A DNA stretch of 64,000 nucleotides from the NCBI GenBank assembly GCA_945884695.1, contig CAMCYO010000002.1:1-64000 (forward strand). The letters are read 5' to 3'. Within the stretch, counting starts at the first letter, position 1. Each line of letters opens with the position of its first letter. The notes below the pieces were generated by a model. It searched no databases. It was not told the origin of the DNA and saw nothing but the letters and a program-made list of their open reading frames with translations. Position numbers and translations under genes: made by a program. The DNA is from Streptomyces griseus. Its GTDB lineage: Bacteria > Actinomycetota > Actinomycetes > Nanopelagicales > Nanopelagicaceae. Shown here piece by piece: positions 7,503 to 16,849 of this stretch.

Positions 7503-9379
7503 TAGCTAGATCCGCCCTTCGTTATTTCTTCTGCGGTCATGTATTTTTCAAGTTCGTGGATATCGAAAAGATCGAAGAGTTCTTTTGGAAGCTCTGGTAG
7601 TGGTTGTTTGCGTACATGCACTTGATTACCGTCATAACTTGCAATGTGATTTAACTGGCGCCACTTGTTGTTCATGCCAGGGAAATCATCTCGAGTGTGA
7701 CCTCCTCGTGATTCTTCGCGTTCAATAGCGCACTTAGCTGTGCTTTCAGCAACTAATAACATGTTGTCTAAATCAAAAGCTAAATGAAAGCCAGGGTTGA
7801 ATTTTCGTCCACCGGTAACTGAAATATTGGCACTTCGTGTACGAATCTTTGCAATCATTTCAATAGCTTCTGCGAGCTCACTTTTTGTTCGAATAATTCC
7901 CACTAAATTGTGTGTGATTTCTTGAAGTTCTGAATGAAGTGAATATGCATTCTCTCCACCTGTTCGTGTAAATGGTGCTTGGATTCTTTGGGACGCCGAA
8001 TTAATAGCGCCATCGCTAACAGGGGTTGCCTTGTTGGCTTTTACATACTCAACCGCTCCCATTCCTGCTCGGCGGCCAAACACTAATAAATCTGAGAGTG
8101 AGTTTCCACCAAGTCGATTAGAGCCATGCATACCGCCTGCAACTTCACCAGCTGCAAATAGGCCTTGCACGCCGACAGCGGCGGCATTTTCGGGTACCAC
8201 TTCAACGCCACCCATCACGTAATGGCAAGTAGGCCCAACTTCCATCGCTTCCTTGGTGATATCCACTCCTGCTAATTCGTAAAACTGATGCCACATAGAT
8301 GGCAAGCGCTTTTTAATAACTTCAGCACTTAGGCGTTTGGAGACGTCGAGGAAAACTCCGCCATGTTCTGATCCGCGCCCAGCTTTAACTTCGGAATTAA
8401 TTGCGCGAGCTACTTCATCGCGTGGTAACAACTCTGGTGGGCGGCGATTTTTATCTTGATCTAAGTACCAGCGATCTGCTTCTGCTTCATTATCTGCATA
8501 TTTATCTTTAAATACTTCTGGAATGTATTTAAACATAAAGCGTTCGCCCTTTATGTTTGTTAAAACTCCACCTTCACCGCGAACAGATTCTGTAACTAAA
8601 ATTCCTCGAACTGAGGGAGGCCATACCATCCCAGTTGGGTGAAATTGCAAAAACTCCATATCAACAAGGTTTGCTCCTGCTTTAAGGGCGAGAGCATGAC
8701 CATCGCCAGTACCTTCCCATGAGTTAGAAGTAATCTTGAAAGTTTTTCCAACCCCTCCCGTAGCAATAATTACAGCGGGTGCTTCAAATAAAACTTCCGC
8801 GCCACTTTCTCGCCAATATCCATAAACGCCCGCAACTTTTCCATCTTCTTTAAGAATCTCAGTAACTGTTAGTTCTGCGAATACTTCTATCCACAATTTC
8901 CCAAATGTTTTCATGTCGTTCTGTTGTAATGCAACAATTTTTTGTTGCATTGTTCTAATCAACTCAAGACCGGTGCGGTCTCCTACGTGAGCCAATCGTG
9001 GATACTCGTGTCCGCCGAAATTGCGTTGTGAAATCTTTCCCTCTTTTGTACGGTCAAATAAAGCACCCCACATCTCTAATTCATAGATGCGATCGGGTGA
9101 TTCTTTAGCATGAAGTTCGGCCATGCGGTAGTTGTTGAGAAACTTACCACCGCGCATAGTGTCTCGAAAGTGCACCATCCAGTTATCGCCAGAGTTGACG
9201 TTTCCCATCGAGGCAGCAGCGCCACCTTCTGCCATAACTGTATGGGCTTTACCAAATAATGACTTACAAATAATCGCTACTGTGAGTCCTGCTTCTCTAG
9301 CTTCTACCGCTGCACGAAGGCCGGCACCACCAGCCCCGATAACCAGTACATCGTATTTATATCGCTCTAGTTCGCTCAT
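7502..9379 (-). CDS. sdhA: Succinate dehydrogenase/fumarate reductase flavoprotein subunit
   Basis: 625 residues, the catalytic FAD subunit that oxidises succinate to fumarate in the TCA cycle. The N-terminus has the FAD-binding GAGGAGLRAA motif, followed by the HTVMAEGG region where FAD is usually attached to histidine. FLQFHPTG lies near the active site, with RGEGGVL and the C-terminal EESRGGHTRDDFP segment. Start ATG at 9377-9379, 17 bases after the membrane-subunit stop. Size is close to the Sdh1-type protein of mycobacteria. Confidence 0.96.
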   Translation of the reverse strand: MSELERYKYDVLVIGAGGAGLRAAVEAREAGLTVAIICKSLFGKAHTVMAEGGAAASMGNVNSGDNWMVHFRDTMRGGKFLNNYRMAELHAKESPDRIYELEMWGALFDRTKEGKISQRNFGGHEYPRLAHVGDRTGLELIRTMQQKIVALQQNDMKTFGKLWIEVFAELTVTEILKEDGKVAGVYGYWRESGAEVLFEAPAVIIATGGVGKTFKITSNSWEGTGDGHALALKAGANLVDMEFLQFHPTGMVWPPSVRGILVTESVRGEGGVLTNIKGERFMFKYIPEVFKDKYADNEAEADRWYLDQDKNRRPPELLPRDEVARAINSEVKAGRGSEHGGVFLDVSKRLSAEVIKKRLPSMWHQFYELAGVDITKEAMEVGPTCHYVMGGVEVVPENAAAVGVQGLFAAGEVAGGMHGSNRLGGNSLSDLLVFGRRAGMGAVEYVKANKATPVSDGAINSASQRIQAPFTRTGGENAYSLHSELQEITHNLVGIIRTKSELAEAIEMIAKIRTRSANISVTGGRKFNPGFHLAFDLDNMLLVAESTAKCAIEREESRGGHTRDDFPGMNNKWRQLNHIASYDGNQVHVRKQPLPELPKELFDLFDIHELEKYMTAEEITKGGSS

Positions 9380-9396
9380 GATTTTCTAGTTATCCT

Positions 9397-10197
9397 TTAA
9401 AAGAAGTAGAGGTTGGAAATTGAACCGGATGAAACGGCGCGGACATAAATATCGCTGAGTGCAACACCGAATAATGAAATCCATGCAAATGTTGGGTGTT
9501 GATGGTTAAGGATTGATACCCATGTCCACAATTTGTATCTCAATGGATGTTTGGAGAAATGTTTAAGGCGGCCACCAATTGTGTGGCGACATGTGTGGCA
9601 CGAAGCCGAATAAAGCCAAAGAAGTGTCGCATTCGTTACTAGCACAAGAGTTCCGATACTCATGTGACCCCATTGACCCTCTGCATTTCTAAATGCAAGT
9701 ACCGCATCAATACTTAACAGAACATTAAAAATTAGCCCTGCGAAGAAAAACCAACGATGTCCATTTTGTAAAATAAGTGGAGCTCTGGTCTCTCCTGTAT
9801 ATGTTTTGTGTGGTTCTGCAACCGCGCATGCAGGTGGAGATTGCCAAAATGATCTGTAATAAGCTTTTCGATAGTAATAACACGTCATTCTAAATCCAAG
9901 TGGGAATATTAAAATAAATAGCGCTGGGGAAATTGCCATTCCAAATATTGCAACAGTTCCAAGAGGTTGCCCAAGAAGGGACCCACTCGTTGGACAAGCT
10001 GCCGTTAAACATGGTGAATAAAATGGAGAAATTAAAGGCTCTGCGAAATAAAACTTTGCTTCAAATGCACGGATTGTTGCGTAAATAATAAATGAAACTA
10101 AAACAGCAACTGTTATAGCAGGTTGCAGCCACCAGCGATCGGTTCGCAAAGTGCGCACGGCAATTTTTGCTCTCGATGGCGAGAAGACACCTGACAT
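9397..10197 (-). CDS. sdhC: Succinate dehydrogenase membrane-anchor (cytochrome b-like) subunit
   Basis: 266 residues with about five hydrophobic segments. It anchors SdhAB and passes electrons to the quinone pool. Histidines inside or beside helices (HRWFFF, SCHTCRHTIGG, LNHQHPTF) are candidate haem ligands. Direct coupling to sdhA and sdhB and the size fit the single-anchor Sdh1 organisation. A GGGGTGAG ribosome site precedes the ATG. The family is poorly conserved, so identification rests on context plus topology. Confidence 0.85.
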   Translation of the reverse strand: MSGVFSPSRAKIAVRTLRTDRWWLQPAITVAVLVSFIIYATIRAFEAKFYFAEPLISPFYSPCLTAACPTSGSLLGQPLGTVAIFGMAISPALFILIFPLGFRMTCYYYRKAYYRSFWQSPPACAVAEPHKTYTGETRAPLILQNGHRWFFFAGLIFNVLLSIDAVLAFRNAEGQWGHMSIGTLVLVTNATLLWLYSASCHTCRHTIGGRLKHFSKHPLRYKLWTWVSILNHQHPTFAWISLFGVALSDIYVRAVSSGSISNLYFF

Positions 10198-10350
10198 AAA
10201 CTCACCCCTTTGTAATAGCTCGCTAATACCTATGGTTAAGTTTCCTGCTAATGCCAGCTTGTTGCTAGTTAGATGTAGGGATAACTTGCTATGAATTCAG
10301 CCACATAACTTATTAATAGTTTTCTAAATAGCAGATTTAGTGAAAAAGAG

Positions 10351-10433
10351 CGGAGGGCGAGGGATTTGAACCCTCGAAGGTTTCCCTTGCCGGTTTTCAA
10401 GACCGGTGCACTCGGCCGCTATGCGAGCCCTCC
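10351..10433 (-). tRNA. tRNA-Ser (anticodon UGA)
   Basis: 83 nt on the minus strand. Acceptor GGAGGGC/GCCCTCC, discriminator G, anticodon stem CCGGT/ACCGG with loop CTTGAAA (anticodon UGA), short variable hairpin AAGG-GAAA-CCTT, T stem GAGGG/CCCTC. All stems pair. It sits just beyond the 3' end of the HAD gene in the serS operon. Confidence 0.95.
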
Positions 10434-10458
10434 GTCGCGTAATGTACCCGATGTGCGC

Positions 10459-11271
10459 TTACTCAGGAAGTTGCAGTAGTTTCTCTAGTATTTGTGCGAC
10501 TCCATCGTCTAAATGTGAAGGTGCTATCGATTTTGCATACTTTTTTGCCTCTGAATGGCCATCTTCCATTGCATACGATCGCCCACACCATTGGAGCATT
10601 GAAAAATCATTTGGGTTATCTCCAAATGAGACACAATCTTTTGCATCAATTCCTAATCGTCCAGCCATAATCGCAAGTGTTGATCCTTTTGATACTCCAA
10701 AGGCAGAAATTTCTAAGAGTGAATCATGTGGATTTGAATGAGTGACTGTCACAAGTTCATCAAGTTCACTCAAAGCAATTTCTAGCATCTCATCCGATGT
10801 AAGTTCTTGGTTGGAACACCTAGCTAGAATCTTTAAAGCTGGTGCTTGCATTATCTCCTCTATATTTTCAACACCGACGTTATCCATCCCTACATCCCAA
10901 CGTGGGATATAGGTCTTCTCTCTATGAAAATAACTATTACTTTCAACAGCGAATGAGATCCCTGGTATTACTCTCCGTAAACGATTAACGCTTTCTATTT
11001 GTGCTTTGACCGGAATCAGCCACTCCTCTAATATTTTTCCAGTTGGTAAGTCATAAAGCATCGCTCCGTTGCCACAAATTGCAGAACCGAGACCAAATGC
11101 GTCTTGAATTTCAGGCATCCAACGCGGAGGTCGTCCTGTTACAAAAAAGATTGGGATACCCATGTTGTGTGCTTTGCGAAAGATATCTATTGTGCGTTGA
11201 GAAATATCTCCGTAATTTGCAACAATCGTTCCGTCTAAATCACTTGCAATTAACTTTGGGCGAAAACTCAC
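10459..11271 (-). CDS. HAD-superfamily (Cof-type) sugar phosphatase-like hydrolase
   Basis: 270 residues. The nucleophile motif SDLDGTIV gives D11 and D13. FFVTGRP is motif II. Motif IV is [14 protein letters not shown], near residue 215. The cap insertion and length fit the Cof/IIB subfamily, which dephosphorylates sugar phosphates or nucleotide-derived metabolites. The GTG start overlaps the serS stop (GTGA), so translation is coupled to serS. The serS-HAD pairing is also seen in other actinobacteria. Substrate cannot be told from sequence. Confidence 0.88.
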   Translation of the reverse strand: MSFRPKLIASDLDGTIVANYGDISQRTIDIFRKAHNMGIPIFFVTGRPPRWMPEIQDAFGLGSAICGNGAMLYDLPTGKILEEWLIPVKAQIESVNRLRRVIPGISFAVESNSYFHREKTYIPRWDVGMDNVGVENIEEIMQAPALKILARCSNQELTSDEMLEIALSELDELVTVTHSNPHDSLLEISAFGVSKGSTLAIMAGRLGIDAKDCVSFGDNPNDFSMLQWCGRSYAMEDGHSEAKKYAKSIAPSHLDDGVAQILEKLLQLPE

Positions 11272-12536
11272 ACAAGCTCAAATCTTTTCATTCCTAAGAA
11301 TGGTTGTAGTGAAAGGGGGATGTTAACTGTTCCATCTGCATTTTGATGATTTTCCAAGATTGCAACTATCATTCGAGGGATGGCAACTAAAGTTCCATTC
11401 AAAGTTGCAACAGGCTTTGTGTTCTGCCCATCTTTCATGCGAATATTCAATCTTCTTGCTTGAAATTCAAGACAGTTAGATGTACTTGTTACTTCGCGAT
11501 AAGCATTTTGTGTAGGGATCCAGGCTTCACAATCAAACTTACGTGTTGCACTCGACCCTAGGTCACCTGATGCAACATCAATAACTCTGTATGGAATCTC
11601 CATTGCGTTAAGGAAGTCCTTCTCCCACTGCAATAAACGTTGGTGTTCTGCATCGGCGTCTTCTGGTTTGCAGAAAGTAAACATCTCAACTTTATCGAAT
11701 TGATGAACGCGGATAATTCCTCGGGTGTCTTTGCCGTAACTTCCAGCCTCGCGGCGGAAACATGTCGAGTATCCGGCATAGCGCAATGGAAGTTTTTCGC
11801 TATTAAGAATTTCGTCCATATGAAATGCTGCTAAGGGCACTTCGCTGGTGCCAACAAGATAGAAGTCATCTTCTTCTAAGTGAAAGACATTCTCTGCCGC
11901 TTGCCCAAGGAATCCAGTTCCTTCCATTGCTGGTGGCTTAACGAGCACTGGTGGAATAACGGGAATAAAACCAGATTTCATGGCACTTGAAATTGCGTAA
12001 TTAACGAGTGCAAATTCTAGGAGTGCACCGACTCCAGTTAAATAATAAAAACGTGCTCCAGATACCTTTGCTCCACGTTCTGTATCTATCGCGCCTAACA
12101 ATTTTCCAAGTTCCATATGGTCTTTTGGAGTGAATGAATCTTTGGAAAAATCTCTTGGGGTTCCTACATGCTCCAAAACTTTAAAGTCTGCTTCTCCACC
12201 AATTGGAGCTGCTGGGTCCAGAATGTTTGAAAGTAATAAAAGAAGCTCATGCGCATCGGTTTCTGCTTGAGTTTTACTCTGCTCGGCCTTTTTAACTGCG
12301 AGAGAAAGCTTCTTACCTTCTTCTAATAATCTGGTTTTTTCATCACTTTTTGCCGACCCTACAGATTTGGAAAAAATGTTCTGTTCGGCTCTTAAAGCCT
12401 CAAATTTAACTATTGCCTCTCTGCGTAACTCGTCGGCGTTAATTACGCGATCGACAAGTTTTGGGTCTTCTCCGCGCCCTTTTTGAGATTGTCGAATGAG
12501 GTCGGGGTTCTCGCGTAGAAACTTAATGTCAATCAT
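11268..12536 (-). CDS. serS: Seryl-tRNA synthetase
   Basis: 422 residues from the ATG at 12534-12536 ([17 protein letters not shown]). The longer frame adds 17 unlikely residues inside pheA. Charges tRNA-Ser. The N-terminal two-helix coiled-coil arm reaches about residue 100. Class II motif 2 is [16 protein letters not shown], and motif 3 is near [18 protein letters not shown]. The start codon overlaps the pheA stop (TAATG), so the gene is coupled to pheA and to the HAD gene behind it. Three tRNA-Ser genes lie within 10 kb. Confidence 0.97.
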   Translation of the reverse strand: MIDIKFLRENPDLIRQSQKGRGEDPKLVDRVINADELRREAIVKFEALRAEQNIFSKSVGSAKSDEKTRLLEEGKKLSLAVKKAEQSKTQAETDAHELLLLLSNILDPAAPIGGEADFKVLEHVGTPRDFSKDSFTPKDHMELGKLLGAIDTERGAKVSGARFYYLTGVGALLEFALVNYAISSAMKSGFIPVIPPVLVKPPAMEGTGFLGQAAENVFHLEEDDFYLVGTSEVPLAAFHMDEILNSEKLPLRYAGYSTCFRREAGSYGKDTRGIIRVHQFDKVEMFTFCKPEDADAEHQRLLQWEKDFLNAMEIPYRVIDVASGDLGSSATRKFDCEAWIPTQNAYREVTSTSNCLEFQARRLNIRMKDGQNTKPVATLNGTLVAIPRMIVAILENHQNADGTVNIPLSLQPFLGMKRFELV

Positions 12537-13363
12537 TACGCGTTTCCTTGTCGTGGATAGGATCCGAGGAATCGTATATCTTCGCAAATTAAGCGAAGGC
12601 CTGCTAACGCTTCACTCACAGGGGTGTCATTGATGTGCCCTTCAACATCAATAATGAAATGGTAGTGGCCAAGTTCTAGACCTGTGGGACGCGACTGAAT
12701 AAAAGTGAGGTTGACGTTTCTTTTTGCGAACTCTGTCAAGATTTCTAGTAGAGCTCCCGCGTGATCAATAGCGATGAAAACGGCTAGGGATGTGCGGTCG
12801 TGTCCGGTTGGTTTTGGTAGTTGTCCTGGTTTGGTTATCAAAACAAATCGGGTGACAGCGCCGTTGTTATCGCCAATATTGCTAGCAAGTATTTTTAATC
12901 CATAATGCTCTGCAGCAACGGCCGAGGCAATAGCGGCATCGAATTCGCCTAGTTTGAGTGCTTGTGCTGCAGCTGCCGTTGATGCAGTCGCAACTATTTC
13001 TGCCATTGGATAGTTCTTTGCTAAGTATGAACGGCACTGTGCTTCGGCATGTGGGTGTGTCGCAATCCTGGAAATTATTTTTCCTTCAGATTGAGCCATG
13101 AGCGCGAATGAAACCGGAAGTGTGACTTCTCCTGCGATGACAAGTGAATCCCCGGTGGCTAGTTCATCCAGTGTTCGGGCGACAACACCTTCCACTGAGT
13201 TCTCAATTGGGACCAATGCGAATTCAGCAGCACCTTCTCTTACGGCATTTATTGCGGCAGTTACATTCACATATGGAATGAGTTGGTCTGACTCTTTTGT
13301 AATTTTTTTAAGAGCCTCTTGGGTAAAAGTACCAACTGGCCCCAAGTAGGCATATGTGCTCAT
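12536..13363 (-). CDS. pheA: Prephenate dehydratase
   Basis: 275 residues from the ATG at 13361-13363 ([18 protein letters not shown]). The longer frame upstream has no support. Converts prephenate to phenylpyruvate in phenylalanine synthesis. The catalytic domain ends near residue 185. The C-terminal ACT domain has the phenylalanine-binding segment, here [13 protein letters not shown] followed by FIIDVEGH, so feedback inhibition is likely. A -10 hexamer TATCCT lies 6 bases before the ATG, indicating a leaderless transcript. First gene of the pheA-serS-HAD operon, divergent from pstP. Confidence 0.95.
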   Translation of the reverse strand: MSTYAYLGPVGTFTQEALKKITKESDQLIPYVNVTAAINAVREGAAEFALVPIENSVEGVVARTLDELATGDSLVIAGEVTLPVSFALMAQSEGKIISRIATHPHAEAQCRSYLAKNYPMAEIVATASTAAAAQALKLGEFDAAIASAVAAEHYGLKILASNIGDNNGAVTRFVLITKPGQLPKPTGHDRTSLAVFIAIDHAGALLEILTEFAKRNVNLTFIQSRPTGLELGHYHFIIDVEGHINDTPVSEALAGLRLICEDIRFLGSYPRQGNA

Positions 13364-13369
13364 TGCGCA

Positions 13370-13375
13370 AGGATA
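13370..13375 (-). promoter_or_regulatory. -10 element (TATCCT) for leaderless pheA
   Basis: TATCCT on the minus strand with a 6-base gap to the ATG at 13363 and no ribosome site in between. Confidence 0.55.
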
Positions 13376-13476
13376 GCCGAGCGTCTTGTATTCGCGTTCG
13401 CGCCTTAGCCCTAGGCCATAATATGGATGCAGGATTAGCACCGTTAGTCTGAGCCCTAGAATTTTGCGATTGAGGA

Positions 13477-14280
13477 GTGAGAGTGAGAGCACAAGAGCTG
13501 CCAAGTTTTCTCTTCTCGGCGCGCTCTGTCATTGGTTTGGTTAGAACAGGAAATGAAGACTCTGCGTTACTCCATTCAAAATTACTTGCAGTCGCTGATG
13601 GAATGGGTGGGCATGCCGGCGGAGAAGTTGCATCATCCCTTGCTATAAAAACTTTATCTCGTTCAATAAATTATTTGGAGAATCCAGATTTTACTTCAGA
13701 ATCCATTGAAGATCTTTTTTTAAATTCCGTTTATGACATCGATGCCGAGATTGGTCGAGTAGCTAAAGAAGATGACCAACTTACGGGCATGGGCACTACT
13801 TTGAGCGCTCTGGCTTTGTATGTAATTGATGGTCAAAATACAGTCGCTTTGTTACACATTGGTGATTCGCGTTGCTACAGATTGCGCGATAACTCTTTAA
13901 TTCAATTAAGCAAAGATCACACTATCTTGCAGGATTTATTGGATAAAGGTGCAATTACTCCAACTGAAGCTTTAGACCATCCTCAGCGCTCATTTTTAAC
14001 ACAAGCGCTTATGGGTGAGGGTGTTTTGACTCCCTTTCTCACTGTGTTAGATGTAGAGCCCAATGATCGTTTCTTGTTATGTAGTGATGGTTTATCTGGT
14101 GTGCTTGATGAGAAGGAAATTAAAAGAGGTCTTTTGGTTTTAAATTTGGAAGATTCCGTTACCCATTTAATTGATGGTGCATACGCCGGTGGTGCTCCCG
14201 ATAATGTCACTGTACTGGTGGCTGATGTTGTTAATGCTTCTGTAAATAACGAGAAGATATTTATGGGGGCGGCAGAATGA
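13477..14280 (+). CDS. pstP: PP2C-family serine/threonine protein phosphatase
   Basis: 267 residues. Counteracts PknB by removing phosphate from Ser/Thr. PP2C motifs are visible: RTGNEDSALL, VADGMGGHAGGEVAS, GMGTTLSAL, LLHIGDSRCYRLR, LLCSDGLSGVL and GAPDNVTVLV. Only the cytoplasmic catalytic domain is present; the mycobacterial homologue also has a membrane and extracellular part. Two nearby GTG codons (13477 and 13483) could start it, and the GAGGAG sequence favours the second. The stop overlaps the pknB ATG (ATGA), coupling the two opposed enzymes. Confidence 0.94.
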   Translation: MRVRAQELPSFLFSARSVIGLVRTGNEDSALLHSKLLAVADGMGGHAGGEVASSLAIKTLSRSINYLENPDFTSESIEDLFLNSVYDIDAEIGRVAKEDDQLTGMGTTLSALALYVIDGQNTVALLHIGDSRCYRLRDNSLIQLSKDHTILQDLLDKGAITPTEALDHPQRSFLTQALMGEGVLTPFLTVLDVEPNDRFLLCSDGLSGVLDEKEIKRGLLVLNLEDSVTHLIDGAYAGGAPDNVTVLVADVVNASVNNEKIFMGAAE

Positions 14281-15821
14281 AAGAGTTGTTGGGTAGTCGC
14301 TACAAACTTGGTGAAATGATCGGTACTGGCGGAATGGCTGATGTATATATAGCTCAAGATCAACGCCTTTCAAGAAAAGTGGCAATTAAAGTTCTGCGAA
14401 GTGATTTAGCAAAGGATCCGCAATTTGTGGCCCGTTTTCGCAAAGAAGCCCTCGCGGCAGCAGCGTTAAATCATCCGGGTGTGGTCGCTGTTTATGACTC
14501 GGGTGAGGTCCCTGCTCCATACATTGTTATGGAATTAGTTTCTGGCCACACTTTGCGTGAAATTATTCATCAAGGAGAACGACTTCCCTTAGATAGGGCG
14601 CTAGAAATTAGTGAAGGAATTCTTGTGGCCCTTGAATATTCGCATGAGAAAGGCATCGTTCATAGAGATATAAAACCTGCAAACGTCATGATTACTGATC
14701 AAGGTGATGTAAAAGTGATGGACTTTGGAATCGCAAGGGCGTTAGATGATGTCGGAGCAACACTTACGAGTACATGGAATGTTGTTGGCACTGCGCAATA
14801 TCTTTCACCAGAGCAAGCGCTAGGCGAGAGCGCCGACTATCGAAGTGATATTTATTCTGCCGGTTGTTTGCTCTATGAAGTTTTAACCGGGCGCCCTCCA
14901 TACATTGGGGACACACCTGTATCGATTGCTTTCCAGCATGTATCAGGAGAGTTAATCAAACCTCGCTCACTTAACCAAAACCTTCCAGAGGGATTGGACA
15001 TAATTCTTACTGTTGCTTTGGCGAAGAAGCCAGAGAATCGTTATCAAAGCGCAAAGGAAATGTTGGCAGATATTCGTAAATTACGTGCTGGGCATGCAGT
15101 GACTACAAAGGTCGCTCGTAAACCAATTAAATGGCGACCTATTCTTGTGGCTGCGCTTTCTGCGGTTATTGCTGGAGGGTTAATTACATATGGGGTTTTG
15201 AATTCTTCAACAACTATTAGTAGTTCACTTGTCGAAATACCTAACGTTGTTGGACTTACTCAACCGCAGGCGGAAGTCCTACTGAGTGATTTCGTGGTTA
15301 CAGTTCAGCGCGCTCACGATGGCCGAGTTCCCAAAGATCGAGTTGCCAGTCAAGTGCCATTGCCTACTTCAAAAGTAAAAAAGGGTACCGGTGTAATTTT
15401 AACTCTCTCTGATGGGCCTGGAGATGCCATCATTCCAACCAACTTAGTGGGAATGTCGCTGGCTGATGCGAGAGTTTCCTTAGCAGCAGCTGGTTTAGTT
15501 ATTTCTCGTACTGATCCAATTCCTTCTGATCAGCTTCAAGGAACTATTTTGCAGGTCACACCCGACGCTGGTTCAACAATTCCTGCAGGTAGTGGAGTCG
15601 TCCTGCAAATTGCAAGCGGTGATATTGAAGTTCCATCACTTGTGGGCGTTGATGGCATTCAAGCTTTAACGGTTTTAATTCAAGCTGGGTTTTTAGTTAA
15701 TCAAATTGAAGCCTACGATGTTAATCAATCAATCGGAATTGTCTTGGCACAAGCTCCTGAGCCGGGAACCACACACACCATTGGCTCCTCTGTCACGATT
15801 ACTATAAATCGTGCTCCGTAA
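14277..15821 (+). CDS. pknB: Membrane serine/threonine kinase with three PASTA domains
   Basis: 514 residues. The kinase domain covers residues 1 to about 265: glycine loop GTGGMADVY, lysine in VAIKVL, catalytic HRDIKPANV, DFGIARA and SPEQALGESADYRSD. One transmembrane helix lies at about 289-308. Three extracellular PASTA repeats follow, starting IPNVVGLTQPQA, IPTNLVGMSLADA and VPSLVGVDGIQA; these bind muropeptides or lipid II in the family. It controls growth and peptidoglycan synthesis. Usual actinobacterial neighbours pbpA, rodA and pknA are absent between it and pstP. The CwlM-like protein at 33500 is a likely substrate. Confidence 0.96.
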   Translation: MKELLGSRYKLGEMIGTGGMADVYIAQDQRLSRKVAIKVLRSDLAKDPQFVARFRKEALAAAALNHPGVVAVYDSGEVPAPYIVMELVSGHTLREIIHQGERLPLDRALEISEGILVALEYSHEKGIVHRDIKPANVMITDQGDVKVMDFGIARALDDVGATLTSTWNVVGTAQYLSPEQALGESADYRSDIYSAGCLLYEVLTGRPPYIGDTPVSIAFQHVSGELIKPRSLNQNLPEGLDIILTVALAKKPENRYQSAKEMLADIRKLRAGHAVTTKVARKPIKWRPILVAALSAVIAGGLITYGVLNSSTTISSSLVEIPNVVGLTQPQAEVLLSDFVVTVQRAHDGRVPKDRVASQVPLPTSKVKKGTGVILTLSDGPGDAIIPTNLVGMSLADARVSLAAAGLVISRTDPIPSDQLQGTILQVTPDAGSTIPAGSGVVLQIASGDIEVPSLVGVDGIQALTVLIQAGFLVNQIEAYDVNQSIGIVLAQAPEPGTTHTIGSSVTITINRAP

Positions 15822-15822
15822 T

Positions 15823-16455
15823 TTATTTCTTGCCAACCACTGGTGAAAGTCCTACTGCTTTCTTGCGCGCATGTAAGTCTCCGCACTGCTCTAACCAGTT
15901 AGCCAACATCGCATGTCCGTGTTCAGTTAAAACAGATTCTGGGTGAAACTGAACTCCCTCGATCGGAAGTTCTTTATGTTTCATCGCCATAACAACACCG
16001 GTATCGGTTTCACCAGTTACATCAATGAAATTTGGGATTGTATTTCGTTCAACAGCAAGTGAGTGGTATCGGGTTGCGCTGAATGGTGTTGGCAAATCTT
16101 TAAATACCCCTTGGCTTTGATGATGCACCATAGAAGTTTTACCGTGTAACAATTCAGGAGCTTGTGAAACAACTGCTCCGAAGGCAACGCCTATTGCTTG
16201 ATGGCCAAGACACACTCCGAAAACGGGAATCTTTTTTCTTGCGCAGTAATGAACCATCTCAACGCTAATCCCCGCCCGCTCTGGTGTTCCAGGTCCAGGA
16301 GAGATAAGAACACCATCGTAATTATCTGCGTCGGTAACTTTAAGTTGATCGTTTCTAACAACCGTGCACTCAGCGCCAAGTTGGGCAAGGTACTGAACAA
16401 GGTTAAAGACAAAGGAATCGTAATTATCAATAACGAGGATCTTCTTCGACGACAT
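15823..16455 (-). CDS. trpG: Glutamine amidotransferase subunit of anthranilate/aminodeoxychorismate synthase
   Basis: 210 residues. Hydrolyses glutamine and channels ammonia to the chorismate-using subunit for tryptophan or folate synthesis. The catalytic triad is cysteine in FGVCLGHQ, with histidine and glutamate in VQFHPESVLTEHG. DNYDSFVFNL marks the N-terminus and SPGPGTP the oxyanion loop. The partner subunit is not here, so anthranilate versus p-aminobenzoate use stays open (pabA is the other name). Its place beside pknB and crgA matches other actinobacterial origin regions. Convergent with pknB, one base between stops. Confidence 0.93.
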   Translation of the reverse strand: MSSKKILVIDNYDSFVFNLVQYLAQLGAECTVVRNDQLKVTDADNYDGVLISPGPGTPERAGISVEMVHYCARKKIPVFGVCLGHQAIGVAFGAVVSQAPELLHGKTSMVHHQSQGVFKDLPTPFSATRYHSLAVERNTIPNFIDVTGETDTGVVMAMKHKELPIEGVQFHPESVLTEHGHAMLANWLEQCGDLHARKKAVGLSPVVGKK

Positions 16456-16525
16456 AGGGATAATTCTCTCTCATATGGCCTACTTCATGCTCCTACACAC
16501 TTGCCATAGGTATGGGCCTGCGTGT

Positions 16526-16531
16526 TACTCT
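16526..16531 (+). promoter_or_regulatory. -10 element (TACTCT) for leaderless crgA
   Basis: TACTCT ends 6 bases before the ATG at 16538 and there is no ribosome site. It also supports this start over the upstream in-frame ATG at 16475. Confidence 0.55.
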
Positions 16532-16537
16532 CGCCCT

Positions 16538-16801
16538 ATGCCTAAATCAAAGTTACGCAAGAAGGTTAAAGATACTGCCAGCCATCACGAGCAGGTCATT
16601 AGCCATGATCCTGCGCCTTTAGATAGCCCAAGATGGCTGGCACCTACAATGGTGGGTGCTTTCCTAGTTGGGTTGATTTGGATAGTTGTTTTTTATATTA
16701 CTCAGACCAGTTATCCCATCCCGGGCATTGGTGCCTGGAATATGGTTGTGGGTTTTGGGTTTATTGGAGTTGGGTTTTCACTAGCAACAAAGTGGCGTTA
16801 A
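16538..16801 (+). CDS. crgA: CrgA-like cell division protein
   Basis: 87 residues from the ATG at 16538 (MPKSKLRKKV). A charged cytoplasmic N-terminus is followed by two helices, at about 37-55 (PTMVGAFLVGLIWIVVFYIT) and 64-82. In the short loop between them, YPIPGIGAWN matches the conserved CrgA motif. CrgA helps place and stabilise the divisome (FtsZ, FtsI, FtsQ partners in mycobacteria and Streptomyces). Length fits the family. Divergent from trpG, as in other actinobacteria. Confidence 0.93.
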   Translation: MPKSKLRKKVKDTASHHEQVISHDPAPLDSPRWLAPTMVGAFLVGLIWIVVFYITQTSYPIPGIGAWNMVVGFGFIGVGFSLATKWR

Positions 16802-16839
16802 ATAACAACGATGTAATTCTCCACACGGTGGAAAACTTC

Positions 16840-16848
16840 TGTGGATAA
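16840..16848 (-). promoter_or_regulatory. Isolated perfect DnaA box
   Basis: TTATCCACA on the minus strand in the 48-base gap between the convergent crgA and rhomboid genes; a weaker CCACACGGTGGAAA stretch lies just before it. About 9 kb from oriC. Confidence 0.55.
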
Positions 16849-16849
16849 C

